Source: Herbaspirillum seropedicae (GTDB taxonomy: Bacteria > Pseudomonadota > Gammaproteobacteria > Burkholderiales > Burkholderiaceae_D). From it: a stretch of 64,000 bases of DNA. Both the position numbers and the translations under genes were made by a program. The notes beneath the pieces were generated by a model. It saw only the letters and a program-made list of their open reading frames with translations. It had not been told where the DNA came from and ran no database searches. Below, piece after piece: positions 33,771 through 43,542 of this stretch. Positions within the stretch are counted from its first letter, which is position 1. Every line of letters starts with the position of its first letter. Location: positions 992,001-1,056,000 of the forward strand of contig NZ_CP011930.1 in NCBI RefSeq assembly GCF_001040945.1. The letters are read 5' to 3'.

Positions 33771-35498
33771 TCAACCCTTGCCTTGCTCCTCCCCGGCAAA
33801 CCGGCTCGCCGCACTGAGCACTGCCATGATCGACGCCGTCGTGATGTTCTCATGACGTCCCACGCCGAAGCGCGAGCCCGGCACCGTCGGCAAGGCTGCC
33901 TCGACGATGGCCAGCGCCTGGGCGTCGGCGCCGACGCCGACGCCCAGGCTTCTTTCCTCGTAGCTATCGATGCGCAGCGCCAAGCCCAGCGCCGCCACCG
34001 TTGCCGCAATCGGGCCGTTCCCCGAGCCTTCCACGGTGCGGACATTGCCTTCCGTGTCGGCCAGCTCCAGCACGATGCGCTCGCCATCCGGGTGCGGATG
34101 CAGGCAATGGCTGCGATAGATGAAGCGACGCTGCTCCAGCGCCGGAGCGAGGGAGGTGCGATCGCTGAAATCGGGACTGGCCTGCACCGGCGCAAGGTAG
34201 GTGCGTTCGAAGACGTCCCAGAGATGCTCGCTGGTCAGTTCGGTTTCGCTGGCGTCGGCCAGCGCCTGGACAATCGCGCTGAACTCGACCTGCATGCGGC
34301 GAGGCATGGTGATGTGGTGATCCCTTTGCAGCAGGAACGCGATACCGCCTTTGCCGGATTGGCTGTTGACGCGCACGATACTGTCATAGGTGCGTCCCAG
34401 GTCGGTCGGGTCGATCGGCAGGTAGGGCACACGCCAGGGCGCATCGGGCCGTTGCGCGGCGAAGCCCTTGGCGATGGCGTCCTGGTGCGAGCCGGAGAAG
34501 GCCGTGAAGACCAGATCGCCCACATACGGGTGACGCGGGTGGATGGGCAGGGCGGTGCATTCTTCGGCCACGCGCGCCAGCGCTGCAATGTCGGAAAAAT
34601 CCAGCCCAGGTGCAATGCCTTGCGTGTACAGGTTCAACGCCAGCGTGACCACATCGACATTGCCGCTGCGCTCGCCATTGCCGAACAGGCAGCCTTCCAC
34701 CCGCTGCGCGCCGGCCAGCATGGCCTGCTCGGCGCAGGCTACTGCGGTGCCGCGGTCGTTGTGGGGGTGCACGGACAAGATGAGGTGTTCGCGGCGTTCC
34801 AGTCGCCGGTCCATCCATTCGATCTGGTCGGCAAAGACGTTGGGCGTGGAGACTTCCACCGTGGTCGGCAGGTTGATGATCATGCGGCGTCGCGGCCCTG
34901 CGTCCCAGGCGCGGATGGCGGCGTTGCAGACCTCCAGTGAGACCTCCAGCTCGGCCATGCAGAAGGTCTCGGGAGAATACTGCAGGATCCATTCGGTCTC
35001 AGGATGGACCGCCGTCAGCCGCCTGAACAAGGCGATATGGTCTTCGACCAGGGTGATGATCTGCGGCACGCTCATGCCGAATACGATCTCGCGCCAGGCC
35101 GGTGCGATGGCATTGTAGAAATGCACGATGACGCGTCGGGCGCCGGCCACGCTCTTGACCGTTTCGGTGATCAGGTCGGCGCGTAACTGGGTCATCACCA
35201 TCGGGGTGACGTCGTCGGGGATGAGATGCTCGTCGATCAGATGGCGCACGGTCTCGAAGTCGATACGCGATGCCGCGGGGAAGCCGACTTCGATTTCCTT
35301 GAATCCGATGCGCACCAGCTCATGGAACAGGCGCAGCTTGCGCTCGCGGTTCATCGGCTCGAACAGGGCCTGGTTGCCGTCACGCAGATCGGTGGACAGC
35401 CAGGTCGGGGCCTGGCGCAGTGTGCGGGAGGGCCATCGGCGGTCGGGAAGGTCGACCGGGGCAATGGCCCGGTACTTCTGGGAGGGATCAGTCAGCAT
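33771..35498 (-). CDS. leuA: 2-isopropylmalate synthase (long form)
   Basis: A 575-residue LeuA, which condenses acetyl-CoA with 2-ketoisovalerate in the first step of leucine synthesis. STDLRDGNQALFEPM near 34-48 is the catalytic/metal start of the TIM barrel, SVHPHNDRGTA carries the metal-binding HxH, and GCLFGNGERSGNVD is the third HMGL-type motif. The last 130 or so residues form the leucine-sensing regulatory domain (VEGSGNGPIAA). It is the class with the long N-terminus (about 560 residues) common in Burkholderiales. It is monocistronic here and diverges from an AraC gene. Confidence 0.95.
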   Translation of the reverse strand: MLTDPSQKYRAIAPVDLPDRRWPSRTLRQAPTWLSTDLRDGNQALFEPMNRERKLRLFHELVRIGFKEIEVGFPAASRIDFETVRHLIDEHLIPDDVTPMVMTQLRADLITETVKSVAGARRVIVHFYNAIAPAWREIVFGMSVPQIITLVEDHIALFRRLTAVHPETEWILQYSPETFCMAELEVSLEVCNAAIRAWDAGPRRRMIINLPTTVEVSTPNVFADQIEWMDRRLERREHLILSVHPHNDRGTAVACAEQAMLAGAQRVEGCLFGNGERSGNVDVVTLALNLYTQGIAPGLDFSDIAALARVAEECTALPIHPRHPYVGDLVFTAFSGSHQDAIAKGFAAQRPDAPWRVPYLPIDPTDLGRTYDSIVRVNSQSGKGGIAFLLQRDHHITMPRRMQVEFSAIVQALADASETELTSEHLWDVFERTYLAPVQASPDFSDRTSLAPALEQRRFIYRSHCLHPHPDGERIVLELADTEGNVRTVEGSGNGPIAATVAALGLALRIDSYEERSLGVGVGADAQALAIVEAALPTVPGSRFGVGRHENITTASIMAVLSAASRFAGEEQGKG

Positions 35499-35772
35499 GG
35501 GGAACAGTTCAGGAGAGTCGTCGAAAGATTGACTCCCCTGGCTTGGAACAAGCTGATGGCGGTCGGGGTCAGGGAAGTCAATGTCGGTCGTGGCGCCAAC
35601 GGGCGCGCGGACCCCGAGCGGAAATCAGGAGTAGTAGCCGTGGAGGAAGACCGGATGTGGGCATGACAGGATTTCCAGCGAAAGGGTGTGCTGTCGATAT
35701 TAGGCTTGCACGTTTTGTCTATCTACATAAAAATCGACATATTCTTTATCAAATTGGACAAAGTGCGGCGCG

Positions 35773-36588
35773 ATGGGCTTTTACCCTACTGAAGATGGTT
35801 GGAAGGCCTTCGATCTGGAAGCAAGACCTGAGAAGGAATTGCCTGTGTTCGGCGTCTCGGGGCGCTATCCCGCAGGTTCGGTAGTGCCCATGCATCAACA
35901 CCCGCAGGGCCATCTGATCTATGCGGACAGCGGGCTCTTGCGCGTGCAGGCCGAAAGCGGTCAATGGCTGGTGCCACCCACTGCGGCGGTGTGGTTGCGC
36001 TCGGGTGTGGCGCACAGCCTGGCGATGCCGGTCACCTTGCAGGCGTATGGATTGTTTGTGCGCCAGGACGTGTGCGCGCGCCTGCCGGCGTTTGATTGCG
36101 TGGTGCATGTCTCGCCTCTGCTGCGCGAGTTGATCATCACCTTGGCCCAGGCCCGGGAAGAGAACATGTCAGCCAAGCGCATGCGTTTGCTGGGCGCGCT
36201 CGTGATGGAGGAAGTGCTGACCCAGCCGACGCTGCCTTTCCATCTGCCCTGGCCGATGAGCGAGACGGATGGTCCGATGGCACGCCTGTGCCAGGCCTTG
36301 CTGGACGATCCGGGCGATATGGCCACGGCCGCGGAGTGGGCCGACCGGCTGGCCATGGGGCAGAAGACTTTCCATCGGCGGTTTCTGCAATCGACCGGGA
36401 TGACCTTCGGCAAATGGCGTCAGCAGTTGCGGCTCATGTCGTCGCTACCCCTGTTGATGCAGGGGATGCCGATCACGCAGGTGGCGCTGGCCAGCGGCTA
36501 CGATAGTCATAGCGCCTATACCACGGCATTCGGCAAGCAATTCGGCAAGCCGCCGTCGGCGTTCTTCCCGGCGCGGGAGCCATGCTGA
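35773..36588 (+). CDS. AraC-family regulator with cupin sensor
   Basis: A 271-residue regulator. The N-terminal cupin has YPAGSVVPMHQHPQGHLIYADSG and the C-terminal AraC HTH spans about 170-265 (WADRLAMGQKTFHRRFLQSTG; ITQVALASGYDSHSAYTTAFGKQFGKPPSAFF). It diverges from leuA across 274 bases. Many cupin-AraC proteins of this type control an adjacent efflux or catabolic gene, but the neighbour to the right is a T6SS cassette, so its target is unclear. Confidence 0.88.
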   Translation: MGFYPTEDGWKAFDLEARPEKELPVFGVSGRYPAGSVVPMHQHPQGHLIYADSGLLRVQAESGQWLVPPTAAVWLRSGVAHSLAMPVTLQAYGLFVRQDVCARLPAFDCVVHVSPLLRELIITLAQAREENMSAKRMRLLGALVMEEVLTQPTLPFHLPWPMSETDGPMARLCQALLDDPGDMATAAEWADRLAMGQKTFHRRFLQSTGMTFGKWRQQLRLMSSLPLLMQGMPITQVALASGYDSHSAYTTAFGKQFGKPPSAFFPAREPC

Positions 36589-36961
36589 GGCGGCCTTCGG
36601 CCTTCAAGCTCAACAATAAGGTCGGTAGAAAAGCGTCTGTTGCTGACGGCATGTAGGGAACTCATCGACAGGCTTTGGCTCAAAGCGGCTTACGTTGCCT
36701 GATCCCAAAACGGGAACGTGTTGGCGAATGAATAATAATTAGCATCCCATCCCCCTGGTTCGATTTCTGCAGGGCGTCTGTCCAAGGCGCCGCTGTTACT
36801 GCGTGCGTAACCAAAATGCAAACGGGGGGCTTGCGATGGTCACGCCAGTGCATTCCTGTTCGTCCTCGCCTGAGCAAGTTCGTGTCACTGCGGTCAGCCC
36901 ATGCTGATCACGGCGCTGGAGGGCAATGCCGTTTCCAGTCTGCTTACCGCCATCTAGCGCT
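36589..36961. other. Intergenic region upstream of vgrG
   Basis: The 373 bases must contain the promoter of the vgrG cassette. I see no clear sigma-54 or sigma-70 box and no supported gene. Confidence 0.35.
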
Positions 36962-39712
36962 ATGGACAATGTACTGACAACGCTCTCTGCGCTGGCCGAC
37001 ACCTTCGTCGGCCAGGAAAAACGTATCCTCAAGCTCGATTCCGTGCTGGGTCCCGACGTGCTGCTGCCGCAACGGATGGTGGGCAGCGAGCGTCTGGGGC
37101 GGGGGTACGATTACACGATCGACCTGGTCTCCACCCGCGACGATATCGAACTCAAGAAGCTCATCGCCCAGCCGGTCACGCTCTGGTTGCAGCAGGACGG
37201 CAGCGATTACGCACCCCTGCATGGTTATGTGCACACGGCCAGGCGCCTGGGCAGCGATGGCCAGTTAGCCTCGTTCCAGATCGGCATGGCGCCGTGGCTG
37301 CATTTCCTCAAATATCGCAAGGACGCGCGTATTTGGCAGGACAGCAAGGCCGACGACATCCTGGCCGACGTGTTCGACCAGCACGCCTACGCGCGCGGCA
37401 ACTACCGCTTCGAGATCGTCACGCCTGCCCTGCCGCGCTCCTACTGCACCCAGTACGAGACGGACTGGCACTTCGTGCAGCGCCTGATGGAAGAAGAGGG
37501 CTGGTATGCCTATCACGAGCAGAAGCCGGATGGCTCGGGGCACGTGCTGGTCATCACCGACAACACCGACCAGGCCAAGCCACTCGCGCCGGAACAGCTG
37601 GCTTTCCACGGCGCGGGTACGCAAGATGAAGTCAACCGCATCCTGCACTGGAGCGCCAGCCGCGGACTGGCCTCGACCCGGCTGGCCACGCGCACCGATG
37701 ACTACAAGTCGCCGGGCGACCAGAAGCAGACCCAGGAGCGTGTACTGCCCGAGCATGGGGCCTTGCCGGGCGAGCTGGAAGTCTATGAATACAGCGGCCC
37801 CTACAGTTACGCCAAGCAGGACGACGGCGACCGCCAGGCGCGTCTGCGGGTGGAACAGTGGGAATCTTCGATGAAGCGTTTCATGGGAGTGTCCGGTGCG
37901 CGCACGCTGGCGGCCGGCCGCTGGTTTACGCTCACCGACCATCCCGCCCACCGCGGCGATAGCAAGCAGGACAGCCAGTTCATGCTCATCGCCGTGGAGT
38001 GGTTCATCGAGAACAACCTGCCGTTGTCCGGCACGGCCAGGGATTTCCCGGGCAGCCTGAAGCCGCAGCTGGATGCCTTCAAGGCCTCGATGGGGCGCAG
38101 CAATGACGATGCGGGCGGCAATGCCCGCACCGGCCACTGCTTCAATCGCTTCGAAGTGCAGCGGCGCAAGCTGCCCTACCGCAGTCCCTTCGACCACACC
38201 AAGCCGGTGATGCATCCGCAGACGGCGGTGGTGGTCGGGCCGCAGGGCGAAGAGGTGTTTACCGACAAGCTCAATCGCGTCAAGGTGCAGTTCCGCTGGG
38301 ACCGCATCAATCCTGGCGATGAAAAGGCGTCGTGCTGGGTGCGCGTGAGCTATCCCAATGCCGGCGAGAACTGGGGCGAGGTCAAGGTGCCCCGGGTGGG
38401 ACAGGAACTGATCATCTCCTTCCTCAACGGCGACCCCGACCGGCCGGTCGCGACTGGCCGCCTGTTCAACCAGGAGCAGCCGCCGCAATGGCACACCGAT
38501 GGCCGACTGTCTGGACTGAAGTCCAAGGAGTTCGGCGGCAATGGCTTCAACCAGCTGGTGATGGATGACACCACCAGCCAGAACCGCGTCCATCTCTACA
38601 GCAGCCAGTCCAACGCCCAGCTCAATCTCGGTTACCTGGTCAGCCAGGCCGACAATGAACGCAGGAATTTCTATGGCTCCGGCTTCGCCCTGAGCACCGA
38701 TGACTACGGCGCGGTGGTCACGCAAAAAGGCCTCTACCTGAGCAGCTATGGACGTCCCGGTCCGCAAGGCACGCAGCTCGACGCCAGCGAGGCCACCAGC
38801 CTCATGAAGGCCAGCGCGGACCTGGCGCGCGGGCTGTCCGACAGCGCCTCCAGGGCCGGCGCGGAAGCGCTCGCGCAGGACAGCCTCAAGGACTTCGTCG
38901 ACGCCACCGAAGACAAGTACAGCGGCCAGGGGCAGGGTAGCGCCAATCGCTTCAAGAAGCCGCTGCTGATGATGGCCGCACCCGCCGGCATCGGCCTGGC
39001 CACGGACCAGGGCACGCAGGTGCATTCGGCGCAGGAGACCACCCTGACCTCCGGCAAGGACACCAGCATCGCCAGCGGCAAGAGCCTCTTGGCCACGGTC
39101 AAGGAAAAGATCAGCCTGTTCGCCCAGAACGCCGGCATGAAATTGTTCGCCGCCAAGGGCAAGGTGGAAATCCAGGCCCAGAGCGATGATCTGGACCTCA
39201 TCGCCGAAAAGGTGGCGCGCCTGCTCTCCACCAGCGGCAGGGTGGAGATCCATGCCAAGGACGAGGTGATGATCTCGGCCGGCGGCTCCTTCATCCAGAT
39301 CAATAGCGCAGGCATCACCCAGGGCACGCCCGGCAAGTGGGAAGCCAAGGCTTCGCTGCATTCCATGCCGGGGCCGGCCAGCCAGAACTTCGTCATGCCG
39401 CATGTGCAGAAGAGCGAGCTGCAGCCCTCGGACATGGAATTCCGTCATCTCACCGACTGGGGGGAACCGCTGGCCGGCGCTGCCTACAAGGCCATCCTCA
39501 GCGATGGCAGCGTGCGCAAGGGTACGCTGGACGCCCAGGGCATTGCGCGCCTGAGCGGCGTGCCGGCGGGCACCAGCGCCAAGGTGGAATACAACTATCA
39601 ACCGCTGCAAGCATCATCCATGGTCAACACCGAACTGCACGAGGACCTGCATGAATTGCTCAACTGGACGCCCAAGGTGCTCGGCGCGCTGGGCAAGGGA
39701 GGCAAGTCGTGA
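36962..39712 (+). CDS. vgrG: Type VI secretion spike protein VgrG with C-terminal extension
   Basis: A 916-residue VgrG (TssI). The N-terminal gp27-like part covers about 20-400 (RMVGSERLGRGYDYTIDLVS; DWHFVQRLMEEEGWYAYHE), the gp5 OB-fold region about 400-520 (HPQTAVVVGPQGEEVFTDKL; WVRVSYPNAGENWG), and a long DUF2345-type beta-helix needle about 620-800. A final extension of about 85 residues (FRHLTDWGEPLAGAAYKAIL) resembles an effector-docking or transthyretin-like tail. ATG 36962 is preferred over 36926 because it starts the conserved region. The stop overlaps the effector gene by 4 bases. Confidence 0.93.
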   Translation: MDNVLTTLSALADTFVGQEKRILKLDSVLGPDVLLPQRMVGSERLGRGYDYTIDLVSTRDDIELKKLIAQPVTLWLQQDGSDYAPLHGYVHTARRLGSDGQLASFQIGMAPWLHFLKYRKDARIWQDSKADDILADVFDQHAYARGNYRFEIVTPALPRSYCTQYETDWHFVQRLMEEEGWYAYHEQKPDGSGHVLVITDNTDQAKPLAPEQLAFHGAGTQDEVNRILHWSASRGLASTRLATRTDDYKSPGDQKQTQERVLPEHGALPGELEVYEYSGPYSYAKQDDGDRQARLRVEQWESSMKRFMGVSGARTLAAGRWFTLTDHPAHRGDSKQDSQFMLIAVEWFIENNLPLSGTARDFPGSLKPQLDAFKASMGRSNDDAGGNARTGHCFNRFEVQRRKLPYRSPFDHTKPVMHPQTAVVVGPQGEEVFTDKLNRVKVQFRWDRINPGDEKASCWVRVSYPNAGENWGEVKVPRVGQELIISFLNGDPDRPVATGRLFNQEQPPQWHTDGRLSGLKSKEFGGNGFNQLVMDDTTSQNRVHLYSSQSNAQLNLGYLVSQADNERRNFYGSGFALSTDDYGAVVTQKGLYLSSYGRPGPQGTQLDASEATSLMKASADLARGLSDSASRAGAEALAQDSLKDFVDATEDKYSGQGQGSANRFKKPLLMMAAPAGIGLATDQGTQVHSAQETTLTSGKDTSIASGKSLLATVKEKISLFAQNAGMKLFAAKGKVEIQAQSDDLDLIAEKVARLLSTSGRVEIHAKDEVMISAGGSFIQINSAGITQGTPGKWEAKASLHSMPGPASQNFVMPHVQKSELQPSDMEFRHLTDWGEPLAGAAYKAILSDGSVRKGTLDAQGIARLSGVPAGTSAKVEYNYQPLQASSMVNTELHEDLHELLNWTPKVLGALGKGGKS

Positions 39713-41442
39713 GCCAGGACAAGGACGAACACAGCATCCTCGACGACGCCTGGAGCAGCGTGGTCGGCGGCATGGATTGGTTGAAGTCGGTGCTCTTCGG
39801 CGAGTTCGCCGACAACAGGCCGCTCTCGGCGGTGGTGGCCGACATGCTGGTGAGCTTCGTGCCCGGCGTGGTCATCGTCACCAGCGCGCGCGACGCCGTG
39901 GCGGTGATCCTGCGCATGGCCAGCCATCCCGAGAAGCGCGAAGACATCATGGAATGGGTGTTGCTGAGCGCCTGCCTGATCGTCATCGCGCTGCCCCTGG
40001 CCATGGCCGCCGGCGGCGCTGCTGCGGCTGGCGTGGGCGCCATCGTCGGCGGGCTGGCGGGTTCCGAGCTGGGGGCCGCGCTGCGCTCTGTGATGCTGCT
40101 GCTCATCAAGGAAGCGTCCAAGCTGGTGGAACTGGTGCGTTTCCTGCAGAAATTCATCAAGGGCGACGTCATGAAGTTCCTGCGCGCCGTCAAGTTCGCG
40201 CCCTATGAAAAGGCCTTGATGGCGGCGCTGCGCAAGTTCAGCGGCAAGCTGCTGAGCATGGTCAAGTCGCTGCGCGTGCACCTGGAAAGCCTGAGCTACT
40301 TCAACCTCGTCAAGCATCGCATCGCCATCCTGGCCGAGTGGGAACGCAAGTTCTACGCCGTCCAGCAGGAAGCGCTCAACAAGATCCCCAAGGCGCTGGC
40401 CGAGCTCGATGCGCGTCTGGCCAAGGTGCTGGCCGAGGCGGCCCCCCAGGAAGCCCATACCGCATCGGCAGGGGTGCAGGCCAGCAAGGCCGCACCGCCC
40501 AAGCCGCCCACGCAGCGCGTGCGCGATACACCGGGCCAGGTGCTGCCCAAGGAGACCCCGGCTGCCGCCCCCCACGCCGCACCGGCCGCCAAGTCGGAGG
40601 CCTTGCCGGCCAGACCTGGGACCAAGCCAGCTGGCAAGCCCGCCGCAAAACCGGCCGCAAAGCCGGCCGCCAAGACCGCCCCCAAAGCGGCCGACGGCGC
40701 TGGCGGCAAGCCGCCGCTCAAGGACAAGCCCGATCCCGTCGATCCAGCCAAGCCCGGCCCGAACGGCAAGAAGCAGGCCGTGGTCGATGCGGCTGCGGCA
40801 GCCGATCGCGCCCGCATCACGCAGCTCTCCAACGAGGCCGACGCTGCCGCCAAGGCGGGCGACCAGGCGCTGGCCGCCGCCAAGCTGGAAGAGGCGCGCA
40901 GCATCCTGCGCCCGTATCTGCCCAAGAATCCGGGCGATAGCTGGGACGAGGTGGTCAAGCGGCTCGATGTGTCCTCGCCCAAGGATGGCGCCGTGTTCTG
41001 GTCCGGCACCTCGGGCCAGGCGTCCAAGCTGGGCCAGGTCGACGCCGCTCGCGCCTACGCCGAGAAGATCGGCGGGGTGACGCTCGAAACCACGCCAGGC
41101 GGACGCATCATCGATGGCTGGGATGATGTCAACAAGGCCTATCCCTGGAATGCCTCGGGTGGACAGCCCGGCCCCTACGCCAGCGGCCTGTGGGGCAGCG
41201 TCTCGGAGAAATACGCCAACGGCGCCTCCGGCGTCGTCAATGTGGTACAAACACCGGAAAAGCTGTGGGACGCCGGCACCGTCTGGCATAACAGCGAAAA
41301 GCCCCTGCTGATGGACTTGAAGAAAACCACCGGCCAGATCACCGACATCAAGATGCATGTCGTAGACTTGGGCGGCCAGTCCCATCCTCTGTCCGATAAT
41401 TACATCGGCGATCTACTCAAGTTTGACCAACGAAAACCATGA
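39709..41442 (+). CDS. VgrG-linked modular effector with uncharacterised C-terminal toxin domain
   Basis: A 577-residue protein starting inside the vgrG stop. Residues 83-118 and nearby (LLSACLIVIALPLAMAAGG) look membrane-active. Residues 125-245 are helical. Residues 250-355 form a Pro/Ala/Lys linker with KPAA repeats. Residues 360-400 are a short coiled region. The C-terminal 150 residues form a compact domain with FWSG (430-433), VTLETTPGG (457-465), LWGSVSEKYANGASGVV (494-510) and MHVVDLGG. The motif order recalls ADP-ribosyl cyclase/CD38 proteins, but the CD38 catalytic glutamate would fall on N504. NAD-directed activity is a hypothesis only. The downstream gene is the likely immunity factor. 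Confidence 0.75.
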   Translation: MSQDKDEHSILDDAWSSVVGGMDWLKSVLFGEFADNRPLSAVVADMLVSFVPGVVIVTSARDAVAVILRMASHPEKREDIMEWVLLSACLIVIALPLAMAAGGAAAAGVGAIVGGLAGSELGAALRSVMLLLIKEASKLVELVRFLQKFIKGDVMKFLRAVKFAPYEKALMAALRKFSGKLLSMVKSLRVHLESLSYFNLVKHRIAILAEWERKFYAVQQEALNKIPKALAELDARLAKVLAEAAPQEAHTASAGVQASKAAPPKPPTQRVRDTPGQVLPKETPAAAPHAAPAAKSEALPARPGTKPAGKPAAKPAAKPAAKTAPKAADGAGGKPPLKDKPDPVDPAKPGPNGKKQAVVDAAAAADRARITQLSNEADAAAKAGDQALAAAKLEEARSILRPYLPKNPGDSWDEVVKRLDVSSPKDGAVFWSGTSGQASKLGQVDAARAYAEKIGGVTLETTPGGRIIDGWDDVNKAYPWNASGGQPGPYASGLWGSVSEKYANGASGVVNVVQTPEKLWDAGTVWHNSEKPLLMDLKKTTGQITDIKMHVVDLGGQSHPLSDNYIGDLLKFDQRKP

Positions 41443-42047
41443 GCGCATATCAAAACTTCCTCGACTTCTTCACGATGTACAACCGGGAGCGTCTGGACGG
41501 CCTGAACGAAACCTACTTTGCGCCGATGACGGCGGAGGAGCGCAGCAAGGCCTTCGACCATCTGCTGGAGATGACCAGGCCGGGCGGTTCCGACGAGAGC
41601 GTCAAGGGCCTGTTCCTGGCCGATGCCGAGCGCGCCGTGCCGGTGGTGCGCGAGCTGCTGGAGCAGGGTGTGCTCAACGACGATGCGGCCCTGGCCGCCG
41701 CCTGGGAGCTGTATCGCCGCCAGCCCGATCCGGCGCTCATCGAGGTCTTCCTGCGGCTCATGTCCAGCACCGACCGCACGCTGCGCTCGCGCGCCGCCTT
41801 CTACGTGCCGGCCGATGAATCCAACGAGGCGCTGCTGGAAGCCCTGCGCGGCATGATCCGCACCGAGACCGAGACCTTGCCGCTGGTCAACGCCACCAAC
41901 AAGCTGCTGGAATGCTATGGCATCACCGAGGATTCCCTGCCGGAGGCGCAATACCTGCGCCTCTACCGCGGCCTGCGCAGCGACGACCTCAAGACCAAGG
42001 AAGCCACCTTCAAGGATCTGGATCGCCTCTTCGGCCTGGATGCCTGA
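41439..42047 (+). CDS. Candidate immunity protein for the VgrG-linked effector
   Basis: A 202-residue, all-helical, acidic cytoplasmic protein without signal peptide. Successive helix pairs (VPVVRELLEQGVLNDDAAL; PALIEVFLRLMSSTDRTL; EALLEALRGMIRTETE) suggest a HEAT-like solenoid. It overlaps the effector stop by 4 bases (ATGA), a typical arrangement for toxin and immunity. I recognise no named family. The role is inferred from position between an effector and a PAAR gene. Confidence 0.7.
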   Translation: MSAYQNFLDFFTMYNRERLDGLNETYFAPMTAEERSKAFDHLLEMTRPGGSDESVKGLFLADAERAVPVVRELLEQGVLNDDAALAAAWELYRRQPDPALIEVFLRLMSSTDRTLRSRAAFYVPADESNEALLEALRGMIRTETETLPLVNATNKLLECYGITEDSLPEAQYLRLYRGLRSDDLKTKEATFKDLDRLFGLDA

Positions 42048-42086
42048 GCCGACTGACGCCGAGCCCAACGCAACGGAGATCAAGCC

Positions 42087-42353
42087 ATGGCAGCAGCCAT
42101 CATTCGACTGGGCGACCCGACTTCCCACGGCGGCCGGGTCATCACCGCTTCCACCACCCATCTCATCGGGGGGCTGGGTGTGGCGCGGGTGGGCGACAAG
42201 GTGATGTGTCCGCTGCCCGGGCATGGCGTCAATGCCATCATCGAGGGCGCGCCCAGCTTCCAGATCGATGGTCGCAACGTGGCCCTGCATGGGCAGCGCG
42301 CCGCCTGCGGCTGCACCCTCGTTTCCACCCTGGCCACGGCCACTCACGGCTGA
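42087..42353 (+). CDS. PAAR-domain spike-tip protein
   Basis: An 88-residue protein consisting only of a PAAR domain: IIRLGDPTSHGGRVITAS, LGVARVGDKVMCPLPGHG, and VALHGQRAACGCTLVS with the metal-binding histidines and cysteines. It closes the vgrG, effector, immunity, PAAR cassette and would sharpen the VgrG trimer. The SD-like sequence ACGGAG lies upstream of ATG 42087. Confidence 0.92.
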   Translation: MAAAIIRLGDPTSHGGRVITASTTHLIGGLGVARVGDKVMCPLPGHGVNAIIEGAPSFQIDGRNVALHGQRAACGCTLVSTLATATHG

Positions 42354-42559
42354 AGCCTAGCCGCTTGCGCCGCTCGCCGCGACTGGCCGGTGGCGCTGAG
42401 CGCAGCGCAGAAAACTCACAGATGCTCTTGCAGAATGGGACCGTCTTCCTGACTGAAGAGAAAATAAACCGTAATTCACGCGCAGCTTGGTCGCTTTATT
42501 ACGTGACGATGCCGTTATAGTCGAGCCTCATGTGATCGACTATCCCAAAGCGCACGACG

Positions 42560-43501
42560 ATGAAGAACAACGCGATGGATTACCTGCCGCGCATGGTGAT
42601 CTTTTCCCGGGTGGTAGAGCTGGGCGCCTTTTCCAAGGCGGCCCGCGAGCTGGGGTTGACCTCCTCTTCGGTGAGCCAGCATATCAGCGCCCTGGAGGCC
42701 ATGCTCGGCACCACCCTGTTGCACCGGACCACTCGCAAGCTCAGCCTGACCGAGGCAGGGCATAGCTTCTATGCCAATTGCAGCCGCATCGTGGACCTGG
42801 CCAGCGAGGCGCGCCAGCTCACCGAAAGCCTGCACAAGGAATTGCTGGGAGAGCTGCGCATTGCCGCGTCCAGCTTCATGGCCTCCGAATACCTGGTGCC
42901 GGCGCTGGATGATTTCATCCGCGCCCATCCCAAGCTGCGCATCAACATCGATGTCAACGACCACAACATCGACCTCATGGACAAGAGCGTGGACCTGGCG
43001 CTGCGCGTGGGCAAGACGTCCAGCGAGAACGATGTCTACCTGGCGTCGCTGCCGGCGGTGCTGTGCGCCTCGCCAGCCTACCTGCGGGCGCATGCGCCGA
43101 TCCGCCATCCTGAGGATCTGCCGCAGCACGACTTCCTGTTCTTCACCCCGCACGGCAGCAGTGTCGAGGTGAGCTTGAAAAACCGTGGCGGCCAGTGCGC
43201 ACAGTTGCACCTCACGCCGCGCGTCAGCGCCAACCACGCCCGCTCGCTACGGCGACTGGCCCTGCAGGGGCATGGCGTGGCGCGCCTGCTGGCGTGCAAG
43301 GTGCAGGAGGATCTGGATGCCGGCCGGCTCGAGGTGGTGCTCCCGGATTGGGAGCTGGATGTCTATTGCGCGTTCCTGACGACCAAGTACCGCGAGAGCC
43401 CGCCGCAGAAGATCGTCAAATGCATCGAGCATCTGGAGGCCTACTTCCGCAGCCGCCATCCTGCACCTGCCAGCCCTGCCAACGCTACTGATCCGGCCTG
43501 A
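42560..43501 (+). CDS. LysR-family transcriptional regulator
   Basis: A 313-residue LysR regulator. The winged HTH covers about 10-70 (FSRVVELGAFSKAARELGLTSSSVSQHISALEAMLGTTLLHRTTRKLSLTEAG). The C-terminal effector domain resembles the CrgA/DsdC-like group (SSFMASEYLVPALDDFIRAHPKLRINI). It is not part of an obvious divergent pair: the gene to the left is the PAAR gene on the same strand and the gene to the right converges. Its targets are unknown. Confidence 0.9.
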   Translation: MKNNAMDYLPRMVIFSRVVELGAFSKAARELGLTSSSVSQHISALEAMLGTTLLHRTTRKLSLTEAGHSFYANCSRIVDLASEARQLTESLHKELLGELRIAASSFMASEYLVPALDDFIRAHPKLRINIDVNDHNIDLMDKSVDLALRVGKTSSENDVYLASLPAVLCASPAYLRAHAPIRHPEDLPQHDFLFFTPHGSSVEVSLKNRGGQCAQLHLTPRVSANHARSLRRLALQGHGVARLLACKVQEDLDAGRLEVVLPDWELDVYCAFLTTKYRESPPQKIVKCIEHLEAYFRSRHPAPASPANATDPA

Positions 43502-43542
43502 CCGGCGCACGCTGGCTCAAGCCCCAATAGCCATCGCTACGA

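Noticed and set aside
36793-36812. Possible third copy of the 205-bp repeat (TGCGTGCGTAACCA)
   Set aside because: Only about 16 bases match and neither flank continues the alignment.
37265-39610. Long minus-strand open frame (781 codons) opposite vgrG
   Set aside because: It is antisense to a strongly supported VgrG gene. Long antisense frames are expected in high-GC DNA, and its translation has no domain signature.
40639-40690. Short tandem GC-rich repeats in the effector gene as a CRISPR-like or VNTR element
   Set aside because: The repetition encodes the KPAA linker of the protein in frame and has imperfect units, so it is explained by the coding sequence.
39598-41385. Minus-strand open frame of 595 codons opposite the VgrG-linked effector
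   Set aside because: A GC-rich shadow with glycine/arginine/leucine-rich low-complexity translation and no recognisable motif.
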